From: Terebella lapidaria
Lineage: Eukaryota > Annelida > Polychaeta > Terebellida > Terebellidae
DNA: 64,000 nucleotides
Reading direction: 5' to 3'
Assembly: GCA_949152475.1 (NCBI GenBank)
Contig: OX424564.1
Coordinates: forward strand, 434,001 to 498,000
Shown here piece after piece: positions 39,501 to 47,274 of the stretch; within the stretch, counting starts at the first letter, position 1, and each line of letters starts with the position of its first letter. A program made the translations under genes and the position numbers. The notes under the pieces were generated by a model. It was given only the letters and a program-made list of their open reading frames with translations, was not told where the DNA came from and searched no databases.

Positions 39501-42500
39501 TCACCCGGGCTATCGTTCCATTCACCCGGGCTATCATTCCATTCACCTGGGCTATCATTCCATTCACCCGGTCTATCATTCCATTCACCCGGCCTATCGT
39601 TCCATTCACCCGGCCTGTCATTCCATTCACCCGGCCTATCATTCCATTCACCCGGGCTATCAATCCATTCACCCGGGCTATCATTCCATTCACCCGGGCT
39701 ATCATTCCATTCACCCGGCCTATCATTCCATTCACCCGGGCTATCAATCCATTCACCCGGGCTATCATTCCATTCACCCGGCCTATCGTTCAATTCACCC
39801 GGGCTGTCGTTCGATTCACCGGGGCTGTCGTTCCATTCACCCGGGCTATCGTTCAATTCACCAGGGCTGTAGTTCGATTCACCGGGGCTATCGTTCTAGT
39901 TAGGATCGGATCCAAGCTTCAGATTTCAAGACATTACTCTATCAGAGAACCAATGCTTCGCAACATGGAAGTGAGATCGGGTGTTTGAGATATTCCTGGC
40001 TCATACGTACTTGTTATGATGATGTTCATATGTCGTAATTATCTCTCGAATGTACCAATATCATTGGTGGATTACGCGTAATTCGGCACTTCATTGTTGT
40101 ATCATCATTTATGCTCTCGTGAGTAAAACAACAAACCAACCAGATTCATGAAACCGCTTATAAAACAAAATAATCCTCCCTTGTACTTGAGTGACATGCG
40201 ACTTGTTACACAACCACACTATATGCTAGGGACTTGGAGTGGTGCTACTTTAGTGAATACGTTTATCGATGGCACCTTATGTCCACAGATCGTCCCTCTG
40301 TTCATGATGGCGGTGATGGGGGAGTACCACGGACTGCCGGGTCTGTTCTTGGCGGCCACTTTCAGCGGTGCTCTCAGGTGGGAAAACAGTTCCGAAACAG
40401 CTGGAACAGCATACAAACCAGCCTACATGCTAATGGTTTAGAATGTGTTTGACAACATACAAACTAGCCTACATGCTAACGGCTTAGAATGTGTTTGACA
40501 ACATACAAACTAGCCTACATGCTAACGGCTTAGAATGTGTTTGACAACATACAAACTAGCCTACATGCTAACGGCTTAGAATGTGTTTGACAGCATACAA
40601 ACCAGCCTACATGCTAACGGCTTAGAATGTGTTTGACAACATACAAACCAGCCTACATGCTAACGGCTTAGAATGTGTTTGACAGCATACAAACCAGCCT
40701 ACATGCTAACGGCTTAGAACGTTGATCTGTTTAGCTCTGTTTCGGGTGGCTTGAACTCAATGTCCGCTGTGGTACTGCTGGATTTCATCGAACCTATCTA
40801 CAAACATTACAAACGCAGCAGTCTGCCCGAGAGGATCAGTGTCATTCTGACGAGATGCCTTGGTGAGTGCTTTCTGACATTTGACAAGTACTTGTAAGTG
40901 TACATGACTGACCGAGTACAAGCTTCAACAATAAAACAACACCAATAAGACCGTGCTGGTTTTTCTCCGAGACAGTGTTGTTGCTAGGGGTGATAGTGAC
41001 GGTCCTGGCTTTCGTTGTCCCACTGGTCGGAGACCTGATTCTGACAATAGCGCTCAGTATTTTCGGGATGGTAGGCGGCCCAATCTGTGGGGTACTGGCC
41101 GCCGGACTCTTCACACCGTGTGTCACCTCCTGGGTAAGCGTCTTCTGGTGTCATGGAGATGTGTCCTTTATCAACACAATATCAAGCAAGTTTTAGTAAT
41201 GTAATAGACGTGGAATCAATACCCAGTATCAAGTATTCCGAGCAAACAAAACAGGGTCCGTTATCCAATCTCATAGTCCGGGGACAGAAAGTCATATCAG
41301 GCTTTCTGATACCAACTGGCTGTCTATTTCCAGGGTGCGCTGGTTGGATTGTTGGTGGGTCTGGCTGTGACTATGTGGGTGGGGATAGGTACCATGGTGG
41401 CGGGGCCGCCGTTACCATACCTACCACACAGCGTGGAGGGCTGCCTCGTGGACAACTCGACCCTGGGACTGAGTACAGCCGTGTATCCGTACACAGACCC
41501 GACGGACTGGAGCGTCACGCCAACACAGCCCAGGTCTGACCTGATACAATGCAGTCAAACGAGTCACATTGTTCGAAATCATGTAATGTGATATTTCAGA
41601 TGCACATCAGTATCAAGTGTAAAATCTGTCTAACTACAAAATAAGTCCATGATCTGAATTCTGAACCTCCCAGTGAAGAAGATGATGTGTTTGGGTTCTA
41701 CAAGCTGTCCTATATGTACTATGGTCTGGTGGCTATCGGGACTTCAATGATCACGGCCGTGTTGGTCAGTGTAATCACAGGTAAGTCGCTAATTCTGACC
41801 TGTCGATTATGCCACTCCAAAAACAGTGAGACAGAACAAAGCAATGCGGACATCGGGGGTGAGTCGTTGTGGTGATGTTTCAGGTGTGAAGAAGGACACA
41901 CCGAACGAGTACATTTACTCGTGTGCGGACACCTGCTGTCGCTGTTGTCCCCGCAAGGTGCGAGATTGCTGTCGCTGTGGCTCTCTGCCGCCTCAAGAAG
42001 ACCTGGATGAAGCTGTAGAGGTAAAACTCACCAGCTGTCGAGGAAAAAATCATTCCACACTCAAACATAATGTAAATGTAACCTTACATAATGTTCCACC
42101 ATAAATAGGAGCTTTTTGAGGATCACCTGTCAGATTTGATATGCTACACTATTGTTGTGTATGGCAGGTGATCGAAGTGCATTTCAAGAAGAAGGCTGGT
42201 TCTGGAGTTCCTGGACTGGACCACCCTGTGCGACAAGTCAGTTTTATTCTGACCAACGATGCTAGCGAAGACCCAAAATCTTTCCCAGCTGATGGACAAC
42301 CGCACTCACTGCACACTGCCCTCTATCGGAAATCTTTCAAACTTGATGATGACATCCTGGAAGAACCTGAGGAGATCGAGGTGCTTCCATCTGGACCCAA
42401 GCTCAGTAATGGACTACGAAACATTGCACGACATGACAGTGGAATACATATCAATATGGACTCAAGCCAATCCTCATCGAGTCCCTCTCAACCAAGTCCT

Positions 42501-44057
42501 GTGCTGAGCAATGAAATTGAAGAAATTACTTGTTTTGGTGCTGAGCAGTCGGTTTTGGCACAAAGTGGAAGCGATGATGTGCAGCCAGTGTTGGATACTC
42601 CAAAGATGGTGGTGTCAGGGTTGGCATCTGAAGGTGGCCACACAGAACCACACAGTAGGTCCAGCAGCACAGCCAGTAGTCTGACACTCCAGCCACTGAA
42701 GACGAGCAGTCGCAGGAACAGCCCTAGGCGAGGACACTCAAGCAGTGTCAGTAGTAATGAAAGTGTCCAGACAGCGGACAATCTTGAGGGAGGGAGACGG
42801 AATCCTGCTGATCAAGCCATGATAGAAACATCCAACAGAGACAGGGCTGACAGCATTCACAGTACATCGAGTAGGGCTACTGACATCAGCTGCAGGGGAA
42901 TGGGGGATGATACAAAGTATGGAATGACATCTCCACTGGCAGAGGGAAAAAGTGATGACACTGTAAGTGTCTCGTCCGAACAGAACTTGGGAAGGGAACC
43001 TAGTGTTAGAAGCAATGCTAGTGTCAAGTCCGAACAGAAATTGGAAAGGGAACCTAGTGTCAGAAGCAATGCTAGTGTCAAGTCCGAAAAGAACTTGGAA
43101 AGGGAACCTAGTGTCAGAAGCAATGCTAGTGTCAAGTCCGAACAGAAATTGGAAAGGGAACCTAGTGTTAGAAGCAATGCTAGTGTCAAGTCCGAACAGA
43201 AATTGGAATGGGAACCTAGTGTTAGAAGCAATGCTAGTGTCAAGTCCGAAAAGAACTTGGAAAGGGAACCTAGTGTCAGAAGCAATGCTAGTGTCAAGTC
43301 CGAACAGAACTTGGAAAGGGAGGCTAGTTTTAGAAGCAATGCTAGTGTCAAGTCCGAACAGAAATTGGAAAGGGAGGCTAGTGTCAGAAGCAATGCTAGT
43401 GTCAAGTCCGAACAGAACTTGGAAAGGGAGGCTAGTTTTAGAAGCAATGCTAGTGTCAAGTCCGAACAGAAATTGGAAAGGGAGGCTAGTGTTAGAAGCA
43501 ATGCTAGTGTCAAGTCCGAACAGAACTTGGAAAGGGAGGCTAGTTTTAGAAGCAATGCGAGTATCAGGTTTGAAGAGAACTTGGAAAGGGAAGCTAGTTT
43601 CAGAAGCAATGCAAGTGTCAAATCCGAACAAAACTTCTCGAACAATGACATTTTGTCGGACGTGAAGTTAGAGAGAACATCCAGCAGTACAAGCAACAAA
43701 ACATATCCAGAGCTAGTGAGGTCCACTAGTAATGTGAGTGGAGCAAGCGATGCGGCAGACCCAGACACAAAAACGTCATCCAGCATTGCTAGCAGCAACA
43801 ATAATGTACCCGAGTTAGACAACATCGACCTCGACAATAATCATCCTGAAACTCCGCTGCTGAGAACGAACAGTCAAGATAATGGAGAAAATGTACAGGC
43901 TATCACGCATTCTAGAACGCCTTCACAAACTGAACATGATCATGACCGATCTAGTGTTTCGAGCTCACACAGTCGTGCCTCTAGCAGAAGTGGGTCACCT
44001 ACATCCGGGCAACAGGGCTACGTGAATGAGGGCTACGAGCAATCTACCGATCTCTGA
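20763..44057 (+). CDS. SLC5-family sodium/solute symporter with long repetitive C-terminal tail, gene B (complete, 14 exons)
   Basis: Plasma-membrane Na+-coupled solute symporter of the SLC5 family, substrate unknown. Exons: 20763-21125, 21220-21285, 21388-21439, 21532-21599, 26375-26529, 26690-26830, 26906-27035, 40289-40377, 40735-40862, 40976-41133, 41334-41533, 41674-41780, 41884-42020, 42168-44057. The total of 3,684 nt divides by three, all introns are GT-AG, and phases agree at every junction, giving about 1,227 residues. Family marks are HWADYVVFGGFL (TM1), VIYTPALTMQT, GGMRATIWNDLIQ, FKPNPTTRTTFWSQVVGG, YYSECDPQLSGQVQKADQ and SSVSGGLNSMSAVVLLDF. The start is the ATG at 20763 because the frame has no ATG further upstream. 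The core is about 598 residues, the usual SLC5 size; the extra ~629 residues come from the last exon. An AATAAA at 44324 may be the poly(A) signal. Introns 4 and 7 hold large minisatellites. Confidence 0.9.
22015..22224 (+). repeat. 51-bp minisatellite, left part (about 4 copies)
   Basis: The unit contains ACACTGGCGTCAGGGGCAGA followed by CAATGTATTGGTGTGAATGT and AGCCTAACA. These copies are cut from the main array by the LTR element at 22225. The left-most copies are the most diverged, with CTAGCGTCAAGAGG and TATCGGTGTGAATAGAGCC variants. Confidence 0.9.
22225..23144 (+). mobile_element. Solo LTR of a retrotransposon with 5-bp target duplication
   Basis: A 920-bp insertion interrupts the 51-bp array, flanked on both sides by CCTAA (22220-22224 and 23145-23149). 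It begins TGTAAAGTTT, contains TATATATAA (22691-22699) and two AATAAA motifs near the right end (about 23107 and 23117), the order expected of U3-R-U5 in + orientation. A diverged copy lies at 56627-57620. No coding sequence is present. The 3' end reads TTGTCC instead of the usual CA, so the exact terminus is a little uncertain. Confidence 0.75.
23145..26069 (+). repeat. 51-bp minisatellite, main part (~57 copies)
   Basis: This continues the array of 22015-22224. Unit variants alternate between GGGGCAGACAATG and GGGGCACACAATG, AACAAC and AACAAG or AAAAAC, and TTGGTG and TTGTTG. Local blocks of 3-4 units are repeated as higher-order units (for example the CACTGGCGTCAGGAGCAG variant recurs near 24710, 24963, 25323 and 25525). 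Because 51 is a multiple of three, the array stays open in a frame on each strand; there is no sign that it is translated. Confidence 0.95.
26375..27035 (+). CDS. Gene B exons 5-7
   Basis: Exon 5 (26375-26529) starts GGMRATIWNDLIQ, the conserved SLC5 block after TM5. Exon 6 (26690-26830) contains FWSQVVGGTFLNFAMYAASQ. Exon 7 (26906-27035) encodes a membrane helix (VVVSVLMTITLALVMWLGIL) and YYSECDPQLSGQVQKADQ, followed by donor GTATGT. Phases are 0-2, 2-2 and 2-0. The last 60 nt of exon 7 are the founder of the array that follows. Confidence 0.88.
26973..36329 (+). repeat. 58/65-bp tandem array: exon 7 3' end plus its 5' splice site (gene B intron 7)
   Basis: The first copy is the real exon end (ATGTACGCGTACTATAGCG at 26973). 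About 150 further copies follow, each ending in GACCAG/GTATGTACACG. The 6-bp word ATGTAC occurs both in the exon (26973) and just inside the intron donor, which gives the duplication joint. The 65-bp and 58-bp forms (with or without CTCTCAG) are mixed, as in gene A. Higher-order repeats are visible: the rare ACGTAATATA variant recurs at 29991, 30114 and 30237, exactly 123 bp (65+58) apart. The array ends at a copy reading GACTAG/GTATGAGTGAG, after which unique intron begins. Confidence 0.97.
36330..36986 (+). other. Unique intron spacer between two arrays (gene B intron 7)
   Basis: About 650 bp of AT-rich, non-repetitive intron sequence separates the exon-derived array from the 21-bp minisatellite. 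I see no exon, element or other signal in it. Confidence 0.6.
36987..39896 (+). repeat. 21-bp minisatellite (~138 copies) in gene B intron 7
   Basis: The unit is CCATTCACCCGGGCTATCRTT with frequent CCCGGCC, CCCAGGC and TCGATTC variants. One copy often lacks a G (CCCAGCTATC), which shifts the phase by one base. It contains a SmaI-like CCCGGG palindrome in most units. The 7-codon length leaves reading frames open in several phases of both strands; these are not genes. It is unrelated to the flanking exons. Confidence 0.95.
39897..40288 (+). other. Unique end of gene B intron 7
   Basis: 392 bp between the minisatellite and exon 8, ending in the acceptor TTATGTCCACAG. Nothing else is recognised. 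Confidence 0.6.
40289..42020 (+). CDS. Gene B exons 8-13
   Basis: Exon 8 is 40289-40377, exon 9 40735-40862, exon 10 40976-41133, exon 11 41334-41533, exon 12 41674-41780 and exon 13 41884-42020. They encode VPLFMMAVMGEYHGLPGLF, SSVSGGLNSMSAVVLLDF, LLLGVIVTVLAFVVP with GMVGGPICGVLAAGLF, WVGIGTMVAGPPLPYLP, FGFYKLSYMYYGLVA and the Cys-rich CADTCCRCCPRKVRDCCRC. All donors are GT (exon 9 GTGAGT, exon 10 GTAAGC). Exon 10 is present once only, in contrast to the amplified copy in gene A. Confidence 0.9.
40406..40720 (+). repeat. 46-bp tandem repeat (~7 copies) in gene B intron 8
   Basis: The unit is GAATGTGTTTGACAACATAC followed by AAACTAGCCTACATGCTAAC and GGCTTA, with ACAGCATAC and AAACCAG variants. 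It fills nearly all of the 357-bp intron and stops 14 bp before the acceptor of exon 9. The unit contains CTTAG but no exon sequence, so it differs from the junction-spanning arrays. Confidence 0.93.
42168..44057 (+). CDS. Gene B exon 14: long hydrophilic C-terminal tail with 18-residue repeats
   Basis: The exon begins after ATGGCAG at 42167 with VIEVHFKKKAG and runs 629 codons to TGA at 44055-44057. The first part is Ser/Thr/Glu-rich and unstructured-looking. From about 42970 to 43635 there are twelve-and-a-half 54-bp repeats encoding 18 residues such as SVKSEQKLEREPSVRSNA, with two alternating types (EPSVRSNA and EASFRSNA). The remainder is again Ser/Asn-rich and ends NEGYEQSTDL. The RxxS-like and acidic Ser contexts could be kinase sites, and the tail is predicted cytoplasmic; both are inference. 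No similarity to a known domain is recognised, and gene A has no counterpart. Confidence 0.85.
   Translation: MIEVHFKKKAGSGVPGLDHPVRQVSFILTNDASEDPKSFPADGQPHSLHTALYRKSFKLDDDILEEPEEIEVLPSGPKLSNGLRNIARHDSGIHINMDSSQSSSSPSQPSPVLSNEIEEITCFGAEQSVLAQSGSDDVQPVLDTPKMVVSGLASEGGHTEPHSRSSSTASSLTLQPLKTSSRRNSPRRGHSSSVSSNESVQTADNLEGGRRNPADQAMIETSNRDRADSIHSTSSRATDISCRGMGDDTKYGMTSPLAEGKSDDTVSVSSEQNLGREPSVRSNASVKSEQKLEREPSVRSNASVKSEKNLEREPSVRSNASVKSEQKLEREPSVRSNASVKSEQKLEWEPSVRSNASVKSEKNLEREPSVRSNASVKSEQNLEREASFRSNASVKSEQKLEREASVRSNASVKSEQNLEREASFRSNASVKSEQKLEREASVRSNASVKSEQNLEREASFRSNASIRFEENLEREASFRSNASVKSEQNFSNNDILSDVKLERTSSSTSNKTYPELVRSTSNVSGASDAADPDTKTSSSIASSNNNVPELDNIDLDNNHPETPLLRTNSQDNGENVQAITHSRTPSQTEHDHDRSSVSSSHSRASSRSGSPTSGQQGYVNEGYEQSTDL
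42970..43635 (+). repeat. 54-bp coding minisatellite
   Basis: Twelve full copies and one partial copy of a 54-bp unit inside exon 14. Synonymous and non-synonymous changes show pairwise alternation (QKL/QNL, PSV/ASF), suggesting a later duplication of a two-unit block in the right half. Confidence 0.95.
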
Positions 44058-47000
44058 CGATTCAGTGTGTGATATGGGTGATGGTTAACAAAACAAGGTA
44101 TAGCCAGTTGTACATAAAACAAATATTTTCTGCGTTACGAACATAATTCACATATATCGAATCACAGCATGGACACTACAGATATTGACCTTGCTTTTTG
44201 TAATGTCGTGGAACGCCTCACACGAACCAGCACATTATAAGCTATGCATAATATTAGGGTGACGCGTGCAATATTGTACCTCATAAATGACGTAACCAGA
44301 GAATCGTCAAGTTTTACATGATTAATAAAGACAAAATACAGGACTATCATTTCTTCTTCACAGCTTCAACTACTCGTACATTCTCACATGGAATCTGTTG
44401 TGTAAAGGAACGTGTTACTGTCGTCTAAATTTTGTTTTAGTTTAATGTTTTTCCTAAATCTTTGAGATTTCAAATAATCTGAACTGGCCGTGAAGCATTA
44501 AAACAGGAAATAAATTATTCACACCGGGGAAAAACCATTTAGATCAGCAATAAATTATTCAAACTAGAAAAGAATTATTCAAACCGGGAAAGTATAACTG
44601 GGGAACAACTATTTAAACCTGACAGAAACCATTTAAACCAAGAACAAATAGTTTATTCCCGATTTCAATAATTTATTTCTAGTTTTAATGATTCTTTCAC
44701 GGTTTGAAGCACTGACAACTCCCAAGATTGAGAAGAAGAAAAACAACCTAAAGAAACTTGGATGGCACCATCGAGCTCTGGCAGTAGACAGCCACATCTA
44801 AAAACATAACTAAGTGCTCGCTATGATTACTGAACAGTGCCGTTCTATTTCCCACCAGTTTTATGACAAGCTTGTCACAGGACTTGACTGTGCTTCCTGT
44901 CACAGGAATGAACCATGTCCTTGCTGTCAGAGGATAGGGTTATTTCCTAGCACTGTCATTGCCGGCGCATCGGACGAGTCGACATACACACGGTTAGTTC
45001 ACACGTGTAGCCTGGAGCACCCAAGACCAGGAGCCATGGCTCCTAGCACCCGAGCACGTGGGCGTGTTGCTCCTCTGGCCTCGCCGACGTTCCACCGCGA
45101 GGATAGTACCCGGGATAGCCTGATGGACTGCCAAAGCCTAAACACACCGCCTCAGGGGAAACCTGTTGCTCAAGTGGGAGCCAATGGCTTGCAGCCTAGC
45201 CAGGGACGGGAGCACGTGTTCAGTCTCACCGTCGTTCTCTCTGTGTAAAACATGTCGGATGAATGCTATTAAATTTTAAATAATCTTGGTAATCTCCACA
45301 AGTTTGAAAGAGTTGTATCAGTTGATAAAAACAGACATTGCCGTGGCATTTGACCATATTGGTAAACAAAAAGTTTCGGATGACAGCATTACCCAAGCGG
45401 TATTCCTGAGAGTCTTCAAATACTCGACCCAAGTGCCTTGCACTGCTCTGTAATACTACTCGTCCACTGAACATACTACTCAATCCTCGCACCTTTTCAG
45501 TCCTTATTGAAAATAAAGGAGGGAGACATGTTGAGTTATAACGAAATGTATGTCTTATGACCTTTCTGAGCCCAAGTATGAACACTACTCACCCACTACT
45601 ACTCACGTTACGTACAAGTGAAAGGTACGACAGGTTGGTGGTTGCTGCCACTGGTCGTACGACTGACTGCGACCAATCTTTTCCATTCTTTCAGTGATCG
45701 TACAACCAAGTATATCACCAATCGTATCACCAGCTGGTGATCAGTCGTAACTCAGCAAAATTGAAACTAATCGTGCGACCATAATATCATATGACTCATA
45801 TGACATAAATCGTGTGACTGGGCCTTTATATATATATTTGTACGTGTATTTTGACACAGATGTGAGACAGTTCTTGCATATTCCGGACCGTTGGTTGTGG
45901 AGGCAAAGGCAGCGAATCTTGTTACAACCAGTGAGCATGTCTCACAAGACTCTTTTATAGCTTTGATGATGGGCTCTTTAGACATGTGAGTGGTGATATT
46001 TTGTCCCCATTGTGATACCAGCCAGCACCAGCAGTAGTTGGAAACAAAAGTCAAGTGGGTGCTTGACCAACACACTCCCAGACCCAAACCTGATAGAAAG
46101 CGCGTTCTATGTGATCATGGTGATACTAGAATGCAAGGTAAAAGGCATGTGTTCTGGCTTGGAAAAACGTAGAAGCTAAATCGCCTGAATTTCATCACCT
46201 GTGAAAGGCTGTTTCTTTCCTATACAATAAGCGTGTACACCTCTCCGTCAGAACTAGAGCTTTTGGTGTGAAACTGGTGGACTGAGCAGAAATTCCATTC
46301 AGCAGATTACTCATCAACCGCTCTAGTCTTCATCATCCCATAGAGGATGAATCACATCCTGTGAGAACGTTAACAGGAGGAAAACAACCACACACTTCAG
46401 ACCCAAAGTTTCTTGACAGTGACCTGGTGTCCAAGTACCCACAGTGTGCCCTCGTCACATACACCTTGGGTTCGAGGGGATGACAATGTGCAAGTAGCGC
46501 CGCACTATTATATCTGTATCACGAGCAGCAATACCAATTTTAGATGACAGGATATTGATGACATGCAATACAATGTGTGTATCCACTCCCTCGTGATCTG
46601 CCTCAAGAGCTGACAAATCACACTGCTGAGGGCGCAGGAACTGTTCCTCGCATTCAAAGATACTAGCTGCTATGACCATTGAACCTGAGCAAACAGTTGT
46701 TCACCCAAGAAACTTGCGCCTTGTTTTCCTTCATTTCAAGAAAGTAGCAAGAGAGTTGCTTCTGGGAAGGATGTAGTGGTGCATCACTAGTATGGTGTGC
46801 TATGGTGATGTGGACCGTTGAGAAAACGTTTTTGGTGTGAATTGTACCACCGGTCAGCATATTCTCAATTATCAACCTGTCTAAATTGGCGAGTGAGCAC
46901 ATCTTACAAACAACTGCGTACGTTAAAATGGTTCATGGACCACACCAGACCTGAGACCATGTGGTCTGAAATTTGAAAACGAGGTCTTCTAAAAGGAAAT

Positions 47001-47274
47001 GGATCGCCCAATTTACATGTGCATGTATGTATTTTCTATAGAATCATACTACGCACTACTACCAAGATCTCAACCACATCTTCTTATTTGACAATAATAT
47101 CATGGATGATTGATATCTGCACTAAGAAATACATGTAAGAACTATCTAGTGAAAATGCCTTTATTATACAAATAAATCGTGAATGTAGATCAACAAACAT
47201 TTGAGGAGTCCTGGACACATGTAGAGTACAATGTCATACAATTAGTGTGATTACAGATCAATAAACACTACCAA
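44058..47274. other. Intergenic region after gene B
   Basis: An AATAAA at 44324-44329 is a plausible poly(A) signal of gene B. At about 44500-44710 lies a degenerate palindrome built of AATTATTCAAACC-like words and their complements. 44750-46440 has no recognised gene. At 46455-46902 (-) there is a decayed transposon-like coding fragment, listed separately. Confidence 0.5.
46455..46902 (-). pseudogene. Decayed fragment of a transposon-associated ORF
   Basis: The minus strand between 46679 and 46455 reads DTHIVLHVINI followed by ARDTDIIV. This resembles the "EADTRIxLHA ... SPDTDVxVLL" signature of a multicopy ORF of unknown class that I recall from mollusc and cnidarian genomes. Upstream in another frame (46902-46663) runs a further piece. 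There is no continuous frame and no ends were found. The assignment rests on memory of the motif only. Confidence 0.35.

Noticed and set aside
36947..39988. 1,013-residue and 707-residue SFHSPGL / PFTRAI repeat proteins, and antisense counterparts
   Set aside because: Readings of the 21-bp minisatellite inside gene B intron 7. Frame changes follow the one-base variants of the unit, and several frames are open at once.
42738..43837. Leu-rich antisense frames (297 and 326 residues) and a + strand shadow over the 54-bp repeat
   Set aside because: These are shadows of the in-frame exon 14 repeat of gene B, which has splice and frame support.
44814..45248. 144-codon frame after gene B
   Set aside because: No recognisable domain, no ATG context or splice sites of note, and the composition is like neighbouring non-coding DNA.
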